Source: Terracoccus luteus | GTDB lineage: Bacteria > Actinomycetota > Actinomycetes > Actinomycetales > Dermatophilaceae | DNA: 64,000 bases | Direction of reading: 5' to 3' | Assembly: GCF_003635045.1 (NCBI RefSeq) | Contig: NZ_RBXT01000001.1 | Span: 1 to 64,000, forward strand | In this document: positions 19,019-29,938 of the stretch, piece after piece | Layout of the letters: each line of letters begins with the position of its first letter | Numbering within the stretch: the first letter of the stretch is position 1 | Made by a program: the position numbers and the translations under genes | The notes under the pieces: generated by a model | What the model was told of the DNA's origin: nothing | What the model saw: the letters and a program-made list of their open reading frames with translations, nothing else | Databases searched by the model: none

Positions 19019-19708
19019 ATGACGATCACCCCGCTGCCACTGCACGCCGAGTTCCTGCTGCTCGCCCACGACCCCGAGACGGGCAAGGCCCTCGTCGACG
19101 GCACACCCCTCAAGGCCGCCCTGGCCGGCGCCGCGCTCATCGAGCTCGGCCTGCAGGAGGCGGTGCGCCTCGAGGGTGAGGGCCGCGACGCCCGGCTCGT
19201 CGCCACCGGCGCCGACGTCTCGCCCGAGCTCGTCGAGGTGCTCGCCCGTGCCGACGGTCACGCCCCGAAGAAGGCGGTGGCCCGCATGGGCGGTGCCGAG
19301 AGCTACACCGACCGCGCCACCCGGCTGCGCGAGGCGACGTGGGACCGGCTCGAGAGCGAGCGGCTCGTGCGCCGCGACGAGGACAAGGTGCTCGGCCTGT
19401 TCCCCGTCACCCGCCGCATCCAGACGACGGCCGCCCGCGCGACACTGGTCGACACGCTGAGGTCGGCGGTCCTGGGGAGCGAGCCACCCGGCATCCGCAC
19501 CGTCGGTCTCGTGTCGGTCGCGCAGGCCAGCGGGGTGCTGGCCAAGGTGCTGCCCGAGATCGACAAGAAGCAACTCAAGGCCCGCGCCGCGGAGATCGGC
19601 GAGGGCTCGTGGGGTGGCGACGCCGTGGCCAAGGCGGTGGCCGACATGCAGGCCGCGCTCATGGCCGCGGTCGTGGTGCCCGTCATCGTGAGCTCGGGCT
19701 CGGGCTGA
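19019..19708 (+). CDS. GPP34 (GOLPH3-like) family phosphoprotein
   Basis: A 229-residue protein of the GPP34 family, whose eukaryotic members bind PI4P at the Golgi; the bacterial role is unknown. Typical features are the N-terminal EFLLLAHDPETGK, the LxGAALIELGLQ helix, LxxLRxAxW-type middle, and a C-terminal amphipathic stretch (AALMAAVVVPVIVSSGSG) that could touch membrane. Start ATG 19019 follows GGAGGAG. A TAGCGT box at 18940-18945 gives a leader of about 65 nt; a GTG at 18944 would fall inside that box and is not used. Confidence 0.88.
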   Translation: MTITPLPLHAEFLLLAHDPETGKALVDGTPLKAALAGAALIELGLQEAVRLEGEGRDARLVATGADVSPELVEVLARADGHAPKKAVARMGGAESYTDRATRLREATWDRLESERLVRRDEDKVLGLFPVTRRIQTTAARATLVDTLRSAVLGSEPPGIRTVGLVSVAQASGVLAKVLPEIDKKQLKARAAEIGEGSWGGDAVAKAVADMQAALMAAVVVPVIVSSGSG

Positions 19709-19711
19709 GAC

Positions 19712-20110
19712 TCAGGCGGCGCTGATCCGCACGGTGGTGCGGTCGCGCGACCCGCGCGACAGCACGCCCTCGACGAGCATGAAGATGCGGAACTCGAGGC
19801 CGTACTTGCGCTTGAGCAGCGCCCGGACCCGCTCCACGCTGCCCTCGCTCGGGTCGATGCGGCCGACGGCCTCCAGCGATACGGCGCCCTCCTGCACCTC
19901 GCCGCGACGCGAGCATGGGGTGACCTCGACCCGCGAGGTGTGCCGCAGCCGCTTGAGCTTGCCGCTGCCCGACGGGGTGAACACGAGCAGCTCGTCCCCC
20001 TCGCGCACCACCCACACGGGGGTGCCGACCGGCTCGCCCGAGCGGCGGAAGGTCGTCAGGCGGATGAAGCGGGCGTCGCCGAGCGCGAGGAGGGTCTGCG
20101 GGTCCGTCAT
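19712..20110 (-). CDS. PPOX-class F420/FMN-dependent oxidoreductase
   Basis: Split-barrel flavin- or F420-binding protein of 132 residues (Rv-type PPOX class). The N-terminal pattern FIRLTTFRRSGEPVGTPVWVV and the downstream LLVFTPSGSGKLKRLRHTSRVEVTPCSRRG fit the F420-dependent group. It probably reduces or binds a small substrate; the target is unknown. Tail-to-tail with the GPP34 gene, 3 bp between stops. Its 5' end faces the small RraB-like gene across a 52-bp gap. Confidence 0.82.
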   Translation of the reverse strand: MTDPQTLLALGDARFIRLTTFRRSGEPVGTPVWVVREGDELLVFTPSGSGKLKRLRHTSRVEVTPCSRRGEVQEGAVSLEAVGRIDPSEGSVERVRALLKRKYGLEFRIFMLVEGVLSRGSRDRTTVRISAA

Positions 20111-20162
20111 CGCCCGGACGTACCCCGCCCGCCCCGCTGCGTCACCGGCCTAGACTCCCGCC

Positions 20163-20441
20163 GTGCAGCCCCTGGCCGACTCCGAGCACCTGCTCGTCTA
20201 CCCCGACCGTGACAGCGCCGACGAGGTGGCCGACGAGCTCGCCGCCGTCGCGTACGAGCACGGGTACGCCGAGGTGCGGGTCGTGCGCGAGGCGCTCGCC
20301 GGCGAGGACGACTCCGAGGACCACGAGTGGGCCGTCTACGTGCGGGTGCCGCGCCGCAGCGAGGGCGAGGATGCCGTCGTGGCCGGTCGCCTCGCGGCGC
20401 TCGCCGAGCAGCACGGCGGGTGGTACGACCCGCAGCCCTGA
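20163..20441 (+). CDS. Small RraB-like protein
   Basis: A 92-residue acidic protein. Residues DSADEVADELAAVAYEHGYAEVRVVREAL followed by a WAVYVRVPRR strand resemble the RraB (ribonuclease E inhibitor) fold, a ferredoxin-like small domain; the match is moderate. GTG is chosen as start because TAGACT (20151-20156) ends 6 nt before it, giving a leaderless mRNA. No ribosome site is visible. Stop lies 4 bp from the end of the DivIVA-domain gene. Confidence 0.65.
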   Translation: MQPLADSEHLLVYPDRDSADEVADELAAVAYEHGYAEVRVVREALAGEDDSEDHEWAVYVRVPRRSEGEDAVVAGRLAALAEQHGGWYDPQP

Positions 20442-20445
20442 GGCC

Positions 20446-20892
<447 letters not shown>

Positions 20893-20913
20893 GCGGGCAG
20901 GGTAGTGCGCGCC

Positions 20914-20938
20914 AAGTTGAGTGGAATACACTCAACTT
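20914..20938. promoter_or_regulatory. HAIR operator (HspR site) between the DivIVA-domain gene and clpB
   Basis: Perfect palindrome AAGTTGAGT-N7-ACTCAACTT. It matches HAIR (CTTGAGT-N7-ACTCAAG) except for the outer base of each half-site. It lies 72 bp before the clpB ATG and 22 bp before the divergent DivIVA-domain gene. Confidence 0.85.
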
Positions 20939-21009
20939 CAAGACCGTTGCCCTGAGTGAGTCCCGAACTCTCGGACCCCCGTACCTCGACGGAAAGAGCT
21001 CACGAACGC

Positions 21010-23583
<2,574 letters not shown>

Positions 23584-23609
23584 GCCGACCACCCGGCATC
23601 CTGCCTCGT

Positions 23610-23637
23610 GCCCACCCGACCGCCCGGTCGGGTGGGC
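23610..23637. terminator. Bidirectional terminator between clpB and the SRPBCC gene
   Basis: Perfect 12-bp stem GCCCACCCGACC / GGTCGGGTGGGC with loop GCCC (arms 23610-23621, 23626-23637) between convergent genes. The same stem recurs at 35734-35765. Confidence 0.8.
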
Positions 23638-23652
23638 GCTCGGCTGTCCGGC

Positions 23653-24144
23653 TCAGCTCTCGGTGGCCTGCGCGAGCAGCTCGAGCGTCTCGAGACGCGC
23701 GTCGCGCGGCACCGCGGGGAACGGGATCATCTGCAGCGTCTCCTTGTCGGTGACGCCGCTCCAGTCGTAGGTCTGCGAGACGAGCGTGCCGGCGGGCGTG
23801 GGCTCGAGGTCGTAGCGCCACAGCCAGCCGAGCGGCTCGTGGTCGGCCTCGGCGGTCGTCCATGCGATGGTGCGTCCGGGCTCGAAAGCGACGACCCGGT
23901 TGTCGGTCTCGTAGCGGTTCGCCCCGCCCATCGTCATGCGCATGCGGAAGACCTGACCCACCTCGGTGAGGCGGTCGCCGTCGAGCAGCTCGAGCACCAT
24001 GCCGCTGTCGTCGAGGCCCGGATGCCGGGAGGGGTCGGTGAGCACGTCGAACACCCTCTCGGGCGGGGCCGAGATCTCCCGCGAGACGACGTCGAATCGG
24101 GGCTTGCGCGAGTGGTCGGCCGCGTCGGTCCGCTGATCAGTCAC
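23653..24144 (-). CDS. SRPBCC (START/polyketide cyclase-like) family protein
   Basis: A 163-residue SRPBCC fold protein with a hydrophobic ligand pocket: FDVVSREISAPPERVFDVLTDPSRHP near the N-terminus, then strands GQVFRMRMTMGG, NRVVAFEPGRTIAW and a final long helix. Ligand and role unknown. GTG 24144 overlaps the HAD gene stop (GTGA), so it is the last member of a three-gene minus-strand operon. Some residue patterns resemble polyketide cyclase/dehydrase entries, a label used for many unrelated members. Confidence 0.85.
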   Translation of the reverse strand: MTDQRTDAADHSRKPRFDVVSREISAPPERVFDVLTDPSRHPGLDDSGMVLELLDGDRLTEVGQVFRMRMTMGGANRYETDNRVVAFEPGRTIAWTTAEADHEPLGWLWRYDLEPTPAGTLVSQTYDWSGVTDKETLQMIPFPAVPRDARLETLELLAQATES

Positions 24145-24812
24145 CGGGCCAGCGTAGGCACAGAGCCCGTGAAGAGGCTGGCGTCCCAGCCGAACGCCCG
24201 TGCGGCCGCCACGTTCTCGGGCCGGTCGTCGGTGAACCACACGTCGGCGGGGGCGAGCGCTCGACCCTGGTGGCCCTCGATGACGGCGTGCGCGGCGGCG
24301 AAGCTCGCCGGGTCGGGCTTGGCGAGGCCGGTCACGGCGCTGTTCACGACCGCGTCGAAGAGGTAGGACAGGCCGAGCTGGTCCAGCTCGTGGGTGATGA
24401 GGTCCGTCCCGTTGGTGAAGAGGTAGGTCGGCCGCCCGTCGTGACGCAGCCGTTCCAGCGCCTCCACCGTCGCCGCGACGGGCTCACCTCGGTGGTCGCG
24501 CCACGCCTGCATGTACCGACGCACGGTGGCCGCGCGGCGTTCAGCACGGATGGCGGGGTCGGTGCCGGTCGCCGGTTCCGTCTCCGGCGTCATGGCGGCC
24601 AACGCGGCGCACACGGCGTCGAACCACTCGTCGAAGCCGCGCACCCCCGTCACGGTCGGCCCGACGAGGTCGGGTCGGAAGGCCGTGGCCGCCACGGAGC
24701 CCCTCGGCAGCCCCAGTGCGTCCTCGATGGCCGCGTCGGCACTGCCCGGACCGAAGTCGCGAACCACGCCGTCGAGGTCGAACACCCAGGCGCGGTGGCG
24801 GCTCCCCGTCAC
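24141..24812 (-). CDS. HAD-family hydrolase
   Basis: A 223-residue haloacid-dehalogenase-type phosphatase: motif I FDLDGVV (Asp nucleophile near residue 11), cap domain about 17-110, motif II LFTNGT, motif III Lys in GLAKPDP, and motif IV WFTDDRPENV. Probably a small phosphate-ester phosphatase of the epoxide-hydrolase-N/YihX subgroup; substrate unknown. GTG start overlaps the stop of the upstream coiled-coil gene and its own stop overlaps the SRPBCC start. All three are translationally coupled. Confidence 0.85.
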   Translation of the reverse strand: MTGSRHRAWVFDLDGVVRDFGPGSADAAIEDALGLPRGSVAATAFRPDLVGPTVTGVRGFDEWFDAVCAALAAMTPETEPATGTDPAIRAERRAATVRRYMQAWRDHRGEPVAATVEALERLRHDGRPTYLFTNGTDLITHELDQLGLSYLFDAVVNSAVTGLAKPDPASFAAAHAVIEGHQGRALAPADVWFTDDRPENVAAARAFGWDASLFTGSVPTLAR

Positions 24813-25555
24813 CGCCGGTCGCCGGTGCGGGGGATCTGCTCGGTGGGGTCGGAGTGCCCGACGCGCGGCATCGCCTGGGTGGCGTCGTCGGACGTGTCGC
24901 GGCTGCGCCCGACCGGCTCGCCGTCGACCACGGTGTCGTCGCCGCCACGACGGCCGCCGCCGCTCTCGGTGCCGCTCTCACCCGGGCGCACCCAACGGGC
25001 GGTGCCGTCGGCGACGCTGCCCGTGGCCCGGCCGGTGACGACGTCGGCCACCGTCGGGGGCTGACGCTCGCGCCACTCGAGCTCTCGCTGCTCCTGCTCG
25101 CGGACCCGGTCGGCGAGCTGACGGTCCCGCTCGCCGAGGCCGCGGTCGCGCTCGTCGAGCTCGCGCTCGCGGGAGTCGAGGCCGTCGTGGCGGGCCGACA
25201 GCTCCTTCTCGCGGCGGGTGAAGTCCTCGTCGCGGCGGCCGGCCTCCTCGAAGCGACGCTCGAGCTCCTCCTTGTCGGCCCGGGCTCGGCGCTCGACCGT
25301 GGCGATGTGCTCGCGCTCCCGGTCCTCGCGCTTGACCCGCGCGCGGCGTCGGGCCGCGCCGGCGACGAGGGCCCAGCCGAGACAGAAGACGAGCGCGACG
25401 GCCGCGCCGTAGACGGCGACCTCCAGCACCCCGGCGCGGTGGGTGAAGCCGAGGGCCTCGACGGTGACGTTGCCCGACCCGTTGCGGGCGGCCACGGCGG
25501 CGAGGACGCCTCCTCCGACACCGACGAGCAGCAGCAGCACTCCGAGCACGACCAT
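24809..25555 (-). CDS. Two-helix membrane protein with charged coiled coil
   Basis: A 248-residue protein. Two hydrophobic helices (about residues 1-23 and 44-67) are followed by a long Glu/Arg-rich coiled coil (about 70-165, LERRFEEAGRRDEDF, RERELDERDRG) and an unstructured polar tail. No enzymatic motif is visible. ATG 25555 is chosen because AAGGGG lies 7 nt upstream and the next helix begins at once. TAGGGT (25587-25592) is a likely -10. It heads the operon with the HAD and SRPBCC genes; a scaffold role is a guess. Confidence 0.7.
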   Translation of the reverse strand: MVVLGVLLLLVGVGGGVLAAVAARNGSGNVTVEALGFTHRAGVLEVAVYGAAVALVFCLGWALVAGAARRRARVKREDREREHIATVERRARADKEELERRFEEAGRRDEDFTRREKELSARHDGLDSRERELDERDRGLGERDRQLADRVREQEQRELEWRERQPPTVADVVTGRATGSVADGTARWVRPGESGTESGGGRRGGDDTVVDGEPVGRSRDTSDDATQAMPRVGHSDPTEQIPRTGDRR

Positions 25556-25738
25556 GACGATCCCCTTCTCTGTCGACGGTCCCGAGACCCTAGCCATACC
25601 CGTCCTCAGGGGCCCGTCGCGGCACGCCGCGCGCGGACGGTGGGCGGAGGACCCGGCCACCGCTCGCAGCTGGCCACCCCGCTCGCCGACCCAGGGCTGG
25701 AGCCCAGTGCAGCGAGGGCGTGTCGGAGTGTCGGACTC

Positions 25739-25933
25739 TCAGGCGGAGTTGGTGGGTCGGTCGGGGTCGACCGGAGGCTCATCCGGCCCCGCGGGGGCGT
25801 CCGGCACGGCATCCGCGGCATCCGCGGCATCCGCGGCGGCGGCGGGCGTGGCGTCGCCCGTGTGCTCGACAACGGAGTCGTCGTTCGCCGGGTCGCCCTC
25901 GGCCGGGTGGCGGTGGGAGGGGGGCACGCTCAC
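25739..25933 (-). CDS. Small low-complexity acidic protein
   Basis: A 64-residue Ala/Asp/Pro-rich peptide with no fold. It is supported by its GTG start overlapping the ANTAR gene stop (GTGA) and by GGAGG a few bases upstream. Its middle is encoded by three exact 9-bp CGGCATCCG repeats (25807-25833). Real translation is plausible but unproven; it could be a non-functional extension of the operon. Confidence 0.45.
   Translation of the reverse strand: MSVPPSHRHPAEGDPANDDSVVEHTGDATPAAAADAADAADAVPDAPAGPDEPPVDPDRPTNSA
25807..25833. repeat. Three tandem CGGCATCCG units
   Basis: Three exact 9-bp copies that contain the genome-wide GGCATCC word. On the minus strand they encode Ala-Asp-Ala in frame. 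Confidence 0.8.
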
Positions 25934-26751
25934 GTCGGCGCCTCCTCACTCAGACCGGGCGTCGTGCCGGTGACGGTGAGCTCGTGCGCCACGTCGCGCA
26001 GCTTGTGGTTGCTGCGCTGGCTGAGCCGGATGAGCAGGGTGAACGCCTGGTCGGGGGTGAGCCGGAAGCGCTCCATGAGGATGCCCTTGGCCTGGCCGAT
26101 GACGTCACGAGCGGCCATGCCGTCGTTCAGGTGACGCACCTTCTCGGCGTCGGCGAAGGCGATGGCGGCATGACTGGCGAAGAGGGAGCCGACGTACTCG
26201 GAGTCCTCGTCGAAGGCGTTCGGCTCGCGCCCGAAGAGGTTGAGGGCGCCGAGCGTGTCGGCCACGACGAAGAGCTGGAACGAGAGCATGCTCACTGCAC
26301 CCAGCGCGACCGCCCGCGGCGTGAACTCGGGCCACCGTGACTCCGTCGCCATGTCGTCGACCCGGACGACGCGGTGGCTGTAGATCGCGTCCAGGCAGGG
26401 CCCCTGCCCCGTCTCGTTCTGCATGGCGTCGACCCGTCGTGGTAGGTCACCGGACGGGTGGCGGGCCTCGACCCGCCGACGACCGGTGACGATGCTGAGG
26501 GAGGCCTCGTCGACACCGGGGATGAGCTCGACGGCCGCACGCACGATCTCCTCGAGCATCAGAGCCGGGTCGTCCTCGGCCTCGAGGTCGCGCGCCAGCG
26601 CGGCCAGCTGGTCGACGACCTTGTCCCGACCCCGAGCCGAGTCGGCACCGGTTCTCGGTCCGTCGCCGAGGGCCGCGGACGTCACCGGGGTGTTCGTGTC
26701 GGCCTCCGGGCTGCGGCGGCCGCCCGGCGGCGACGAGGCAGAGGTGTCCAT
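25930..26751 (-). CDS. GAF-ANTAR domain regulator (RNA-binding antiterminator type)
   Basis: A 273-residue sensor-regulator. A disordered N-terminus (about 40 residues) is followed by a GAF domain (about 60-195, with GQGPCLDAIYSHRVVRVDDM and a conserved LFVVADTLGALNLFG) and a C-terminal ANTAR domain (about 205-255, AKGILMERFRLTPDQAFTLLIRLSQ). ANTAR domains bind two-hexaloop RNA hairpins and prevent termination; the signal for GAF is unknown. TACGGT (26758-26763) ends 6 nt before ATG, so it is probably leaderless. The small acidic ORF follows by GTGA overlap. Confidence 0.88.
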   Translation of the reverse strand: MDTSASSPPGGRRSPEADTNTPVTSAALGDGPRTGADSARGRDKVVDQLAALARDLEAEDDPALMLEEIVRAAVELIPGVDEASLSIVTGRRRVEARHPSGDLPRRVDAMQNETGQGPCLDAIYSHRVVRVDDMATESRWPEFTPRAVALGAVSMLSFQLFVVADTLGALNLFGREPNAFDEDSEYVGSLFASHAAIAFADAEKVRHLNDGMAARDVIGQAKGILMERFRLTPDQAFTLLIRLSQRSNHKLRDVAHELTVTGTTPGLSEEAPT

Positions 26752-26975
26752 GGGTTGACCGTAGGCGCTCCGGCTGCCCGGCGCGTCGCGGCGGGGGGCG
26801 GCGCCCCTCCACGGCGTCGGTCACCTCCGTCTCCACCGGCTGCCGCTCCGACGATCGATGTCCCGCCTTGGGCTCAACGTCCCGAAAAGTACAAGGCTGC
26901 GGCAAGATGGAACCGTGCAGCGACGTCGTTCATGACCGAGCGCCCGGCTGCACCATTCCCAGAGCGGTCCCCCGC

Positions 26976-27239
26976 ATGCGGTCATCACCCGGCACCGACC
27001 CCGCCCTCCCTCACCCCAGCGGCCCGGCCCCGTCCAGCCCCCCTCCCGACGTCCTCGCCCCGCTGTCGCCGCTGGCCCCTCGGCCGTTGTTGACCCCGGC
27101 GGAGGTCGCGGCCCTGTTCAGGGTCGACCCCAAGACGGTGAGCCGCTGGTCTGAGAAGGGGCTGCTCGACGTCGTCCGTACGCCCGGCGGTCACCGTCGC
27201 TTCTTCGAGGCCCAGGTACGGGCGTTGCTGCCCGAGTGA
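26976..27239 (+). CDS. BldC-like MerR-superfamily DNA-binding protein
   Basis: An 87-residue protein whose last 50 residues (LLTPAEVAALFRVDPKTVSRW through GGHRRFFEAQVRALL) closely match BldC, a small winged-HTH developmental regulator of streptomycetes that binds tandem repeats. The N-terminal 35 residues are Pro/Ser-rich and not conserved. The start is uncertain: ATG 26976 is the most downstream good start before the domain, and the frame is open to 26868. It is alone between divergent and convergent neighbours, and no operon is visible. Confidence 0.78.
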   Translation: MRSSPGTDPALPHPSGPAPSSPPPDVLAPLSPLAPRPLLTPAEVAALFRVDPKTVSRWSEKGLLDVVRTPGGHRRFFEAQVRALLPE

Positions 27240-27485
27240 CGGCCCGGTCGCTGAGGTCTGGTCGAGCGCAGCCGCCGTGTCTCGTCGGCCGGTCCACGCT
27301 CTCGGGACGTCGTGGTCACCCGGCCCTCTCTCGGCCCGAACCCCGGGGACGGCCGGGACAGAGAGGCGGCTGACCTCCTCACGTCCGGCGCCGCGGAGCG
27401 TGAGGACGAGCCCTCGGCTGCGCCAGGTGACACGGCCTCGGAGGCTCAGTCCGGCATGGTGCGACGTCGGTGTCCCACACAGCCG

Positions 27486-27521
27486 GGCCACCCGGCATCC
27501 GATCGAGGATGCCGGGTGGCC
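27486..27521. terminator. 15-bp hairpin built from paired GGATGCC words
   Basis: Perfect inverted repeat GGCCACCCGGCATCC / GGATGCCGGGTGGCC (27486-27500 and 27507-27521) with a 6-nt loop, between the convergent BldC-like and secreted-protein genes. The rest of the 288-bp gap (27240-27527) shows nothing else. Confidence 0.75.
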
Positions 27522-27527
27522 GAGCTG

Positions 27528-27971
27528 TCAGTGCGCCCGGACGAGCTGGATGCGCTCGTCGAACTGCGCCCTCGGGCAGTCGCCCCCGACGCTCTCGCAG
27601 ACCTCCAACGAGCCGAAGGCCGTTCCGCGACCGGGGTGGGCCCGGCGCTCGTTCTCGACGACCGCGGTCCAAGCGTGCGCGCGTCCGTCGCACTGCAGGC
27701 CATCGACGCGGAAGCTGCCGAGCGACCGGGCCACCTTCCACTGGTAGATGTCGCCGTCGATGGCGCCGATGCGCTCGCCGCCGCCGAGGCAGCGGTAGGA
27801 GCCCGAGACCGTGCTCGTGCCGGCGTCGACGATGACCGTGCGGTCGACGGTCACCGTGCCCATGGGGTAGGGCGGGGCACCTCCGGCGCTCGCCGGCGAG
27901 CTGACGACGACGCCGATGCAGGCGGTCGAGAGGGCGGCGGCGGTGCCGGCGAGGATGCGACGAATGTGCAT
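27528..27971 (-). CDS. Secreted small protein (DUF6299-like)
   Basis: A 147-residue protein with a clear Sec signal peptide (MHIRRILAG..., cleavage near ASAGG, residue 30) and a mature beta-rich domain. The pattern VTVDRTVIVDAGTSTVSGSYRCLGG and two Cys pairs resemble DUF6299 proteins; the match is suggestive only. ATG 27971 has AGGGG upstream. An ECF-type promoter (GACAACC-N16-CGTCTG) drives it and mirrors the promoter of the divergent sigma factor gene, so it is a likely target of that sigma factor. Confidence 0.75.
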   Translation of the reverse strand: MHIRRILAGTAAALSTACIGVVVSSPASAGGAPPYPMGTVTVDRTVIVDAGTSTVSGSYRCLGGGERIGAIDGDIYQWKVARSLGSFRVDGLQCDGRAHAWTAVVENERRAHPGRGTAFGSLEVCESVGGDCPRAQFDERIQLVRAH

Positions 27972-28020
27972 GGTGGTGCCCCTGTCTGTGCGACGTCCGG
28001 ACTGTCCGGACGAAGAGCAC

Positions 28021-28049
28021 CAGACGCGAGCACGCCTCGGATGGTTGTC
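28021..28049 (-). promoter_or_regulatory. ECF-type promoter for the secreted protein gene
   Basis: On the minus strand GACAACC (28049-28043), 16 bp, CGTCTG (28026-28021). The predicted transcription start is about 40 nt before the ATG. Motif and spacing are the same as in the divergent promoter. Confidence 0.65.
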
Positions 28050-28081
28050 GTCTCGTCGAAAGAATTCTCGTGCGAGATCGT

Positions 28082-28110
28082 GACAACCTTCGGCGGTCGG
28101 TTCGCGTGAG
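28082..28110 (+). promoter_or_regulatory. ECF-type promoter for the SigE-family sigma factor gene
   Basis: GACAACC at 28082-28088, 16-bp spacer, CGTGAG at 28105-28110, about 36 nt before the GTG start of the sigma factor. It is typical of AAC/CGT ECF promoters and indicates autoregulation. Confidence 0.65.
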
Positions 28111-28146
28111 AGACCTCGACAGCACCAGGAACCAGGGGAGGGTCGA

Positions 28147-28641
28147 GTGGGCGAGACCGATCGCGATGCCGCGTTCACGGCGTACGTCGCCGCGCGCCAG
28201 AGGCACCTCGCCCGCCTGGCCTACCTGCTGACGGGCAGCGCCACGGAGGCGGAGGACCTCGTGCAGGCGGCGCTGGCCAAGGTGTACCGCCACTGGGGCT
28301 CCATCTCCGGGCCGGTCGACGCCTACGTGAGGGTCGTCATGGTCAACGAGCACCGCAGCTGGTGGCGGCGCGCCTGGCGCCACCGCGAGACCTCGGGCAG
28401 CCACCTCTTCGAGGTGCTGCAGCCCGTCGCGCCCGAGGCGGCGACCGCCGACGACGAGCTGCGGATCGCGCTCTCGAACCTCCCTCGCCAGCAGCGCGCC
28501 TGCGTCGTGCTGCGCTACTACGACGACCTGACCGAGGCCCAGACCGCCGCGACCCTCGGGGTCTCGGTCGGCACGGTCAAGAGCCACACGAGCCGCGCAC
28601 TGACCGCCCTGCGCGCCCAGATGAAGGAGCAGCGGGCATGA
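28147..28641 (+). CDS. SigE-family ECF RNA polymerase sigma factor
   Basis: A 164-residue group IV sigma factor. Region 2 (about 12-75) includes TGSATEAEDLVQAALAKVYRHW; region 4 (about 100-155) includes LPRQQRACVVLRYYDDLTEAQTAATLGVSVGTVKSHTSRAL. GTG start follows AGGGGAGGG. Its stop overlaps the next gene's ATG, so sigma and putative sensor/anti-sigma are made together. It probably activates its own promoter and the divergent secreted-protein promoter, which share -35 and -10 elements. Confidence 0.92.
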   Translation: MGETDRDAAFTAYVAARQRHLARLAYLLTGSATEAEDLVQAALAKVYRHWGSISGPVDAYVRVVMVNEHRSWWRRAWRHRETSGSHLFEVLQPVAPEAATADDELRIALSNLPRQQRACVVLRYYDDLTEAQTAATLGVSVGTVKSHTSRALTALRAQMKEQRA

Positions 28642-29885
28642 GCGCCTCCGAGGACCAGATCCGCGACCTGCTCGCCCGCGACGCCGAGCAGGTGCAGGTG
28701 CGGGGCGACCTCGTCGGGGCCGCCATGAAGCGCTACCGCCGGGACCACCGCCGCCGGGTGGCCACCGGCGCAGTGGCCGGTCTGGCGGCCGTCGCCGTCA
28801 TGGTGCCGGTGGCGTGGGGGCTGTTCGGCCGCCAGTCGAGCTTGCCGCTGCCCGCCCCGTCGGGGCCGATGTCGTCGATCACCGTGCCCACCACCCCGTC
28901 GACGTCGCGGCCCAGCACCTCCACGACGTCGAGCACGGCACCGACCACCTCCACCACGACCTCGTCCCCGGTTGCCGGCGGGCCGTCCGCGTACGCGGAG
29001 GGGACCACCCTGCGCCTCGGCAGCGCCACGGTTCAGGTCGGCGGGGCCGATCGCATCGTCCGCTTCGCGTCGCTCGCGGGCGGCGGGTCGTTCGTCGAGT
29101 CGGTGGACGGGCCCGCCACCGTCACGCGCCTGCTCGACGGCACGGGCAGGGCCGTGCGCACCGTGCTGCCGAACGGGGGCAGCTGGTCGGCGTCCACCGA
29201 CGGCGACCTCGTCGCCACGGTCGACGACCGCAACCGGGCCACCGTCTACGACGCGACGGGAGGGGTCGTGGCCACCCGGCAGTCTGACGCCGTCGCGGCC
29301 GCCGTCGTCGACCGGACCGTCTACCTGGCGGGGGACGCGTCGACGCTCGCGTGGGACGTCGACTCCGGGGCGACACGCACCTTGCCGGGCCGCATCACCG
29401 ACGTCAGCGGTGACGGGGGCCGGGCGCTCCGTGTGTGGAGCCCGGACGGCGACGGTGAGGTGCGCCGCTGCTGGGCCCTGCTCGACATCACGGGGGCCAC
29501 GGCGCGCGAGGTGCACCAGGAGTGCGCGGAGGCCGTCGGTGCGGCCGTACCCATCTCGATCTCCCCCGACGGGCGGCGCCTGCTCGCGCAGCAGGTCGTG
29601 GAGCAGGTGACGGGCACCCCGTTCGCGGTCCTCGACGCCGAGACCGGCGAGGTGCAGCTCGGCACCGCCGACCGACCGGGCCCGACCGGGTGGTCGGCCG
29701 CGTGGACCCGGCGGGGGCGCATCCTCGTCTCGCGCAACACGTCCGGCGCCTCGGGGCTGGCCACCCGGAACACCCTGCAGGAGTGCGCGGTCGACGGGCT
29801 GTGCACCGACGTGGCCGCCGAACGGCCCGTCGACGAGGCGACGGCCCAGCCGCTGTACGTCGTGGCGCAGCCGGGTCAGCCGTGA
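28638..29885 (+). CDS. Membrane-anchored putative anti-sigma or sensor with beta-propeller
   Basis: A 415-residue single-pass protein. A cytoplasmic 40 residues (LLARDAEQVQVRGDLVGAAMKRYRRDHRR) precede a transmembrane helix (about 42-62), a Thr/Ser/Pro linker (about 78-112) and an extracellular WD40-like propeller of repeated strands. It lacks the HxxxCxxC ZAS motif, so if it is an anti-sigma it is atypical. ATG overlaps the sigma stop (ATGA). Position and topology suggest it senses an outside cue and holds the sigma factor; that is inference. Confidence 0.75.
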   Translation: MSASEDQIRDLLARDAEQVQVRGDLVGAAMKRYRRDHRRRVATGAVAGLAAVAVMVPVAWGLFGRQSSLPLPAPSGPMSSITVPTTPSTSRPSTSTTSSTAPTTSTTTSSPVAGGPSAYAEGTTLRLGSATVQVGGADRIVRFASLAGGGSFVESVDGPATVTRLLDGTGRAVRTVLPNGGSWSASTDGDLVATVDDRNRATVYDATGGVVATRQSDAVAAAVVDRTVYLAGDASTLAWDVDSGATRTLPGRITDVSGDGGRALRVWSPDGDGEVRRCWALLDITGATAREVHQECAEAVGAAVPISISPDGRRLLAQQVVEQVTGTPFAVLDAETGEVQLGTADRPGPTGWSAAWTRRGRILVSRNTSGASGLATRNTLQECAVDGLCTDVAAERPVDEATAQPLYVVAQPGQP

Positions 29886-29938
29886 CGGCGCTGGGCTACC
29901 GGCATCCGGTGCGGGCCGCCTCGGTTAGCCTGACGACC

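Noticed and set aside
18944-19020. GTG at 18944 as start of the GPP34 gene
   Set aside because: It would lie inside the TAGCGT -10 box, and ATG 19019 has a strong GGAGGAG ribosome site and the family's normal N-terminus.
27277-27747. Open frame antisense to the secreted-protein gene and its terminator
   Set aside because: It crosses a terminator hairpin and overlaps a gene with clear signal peptide, promoter and ribosome site.
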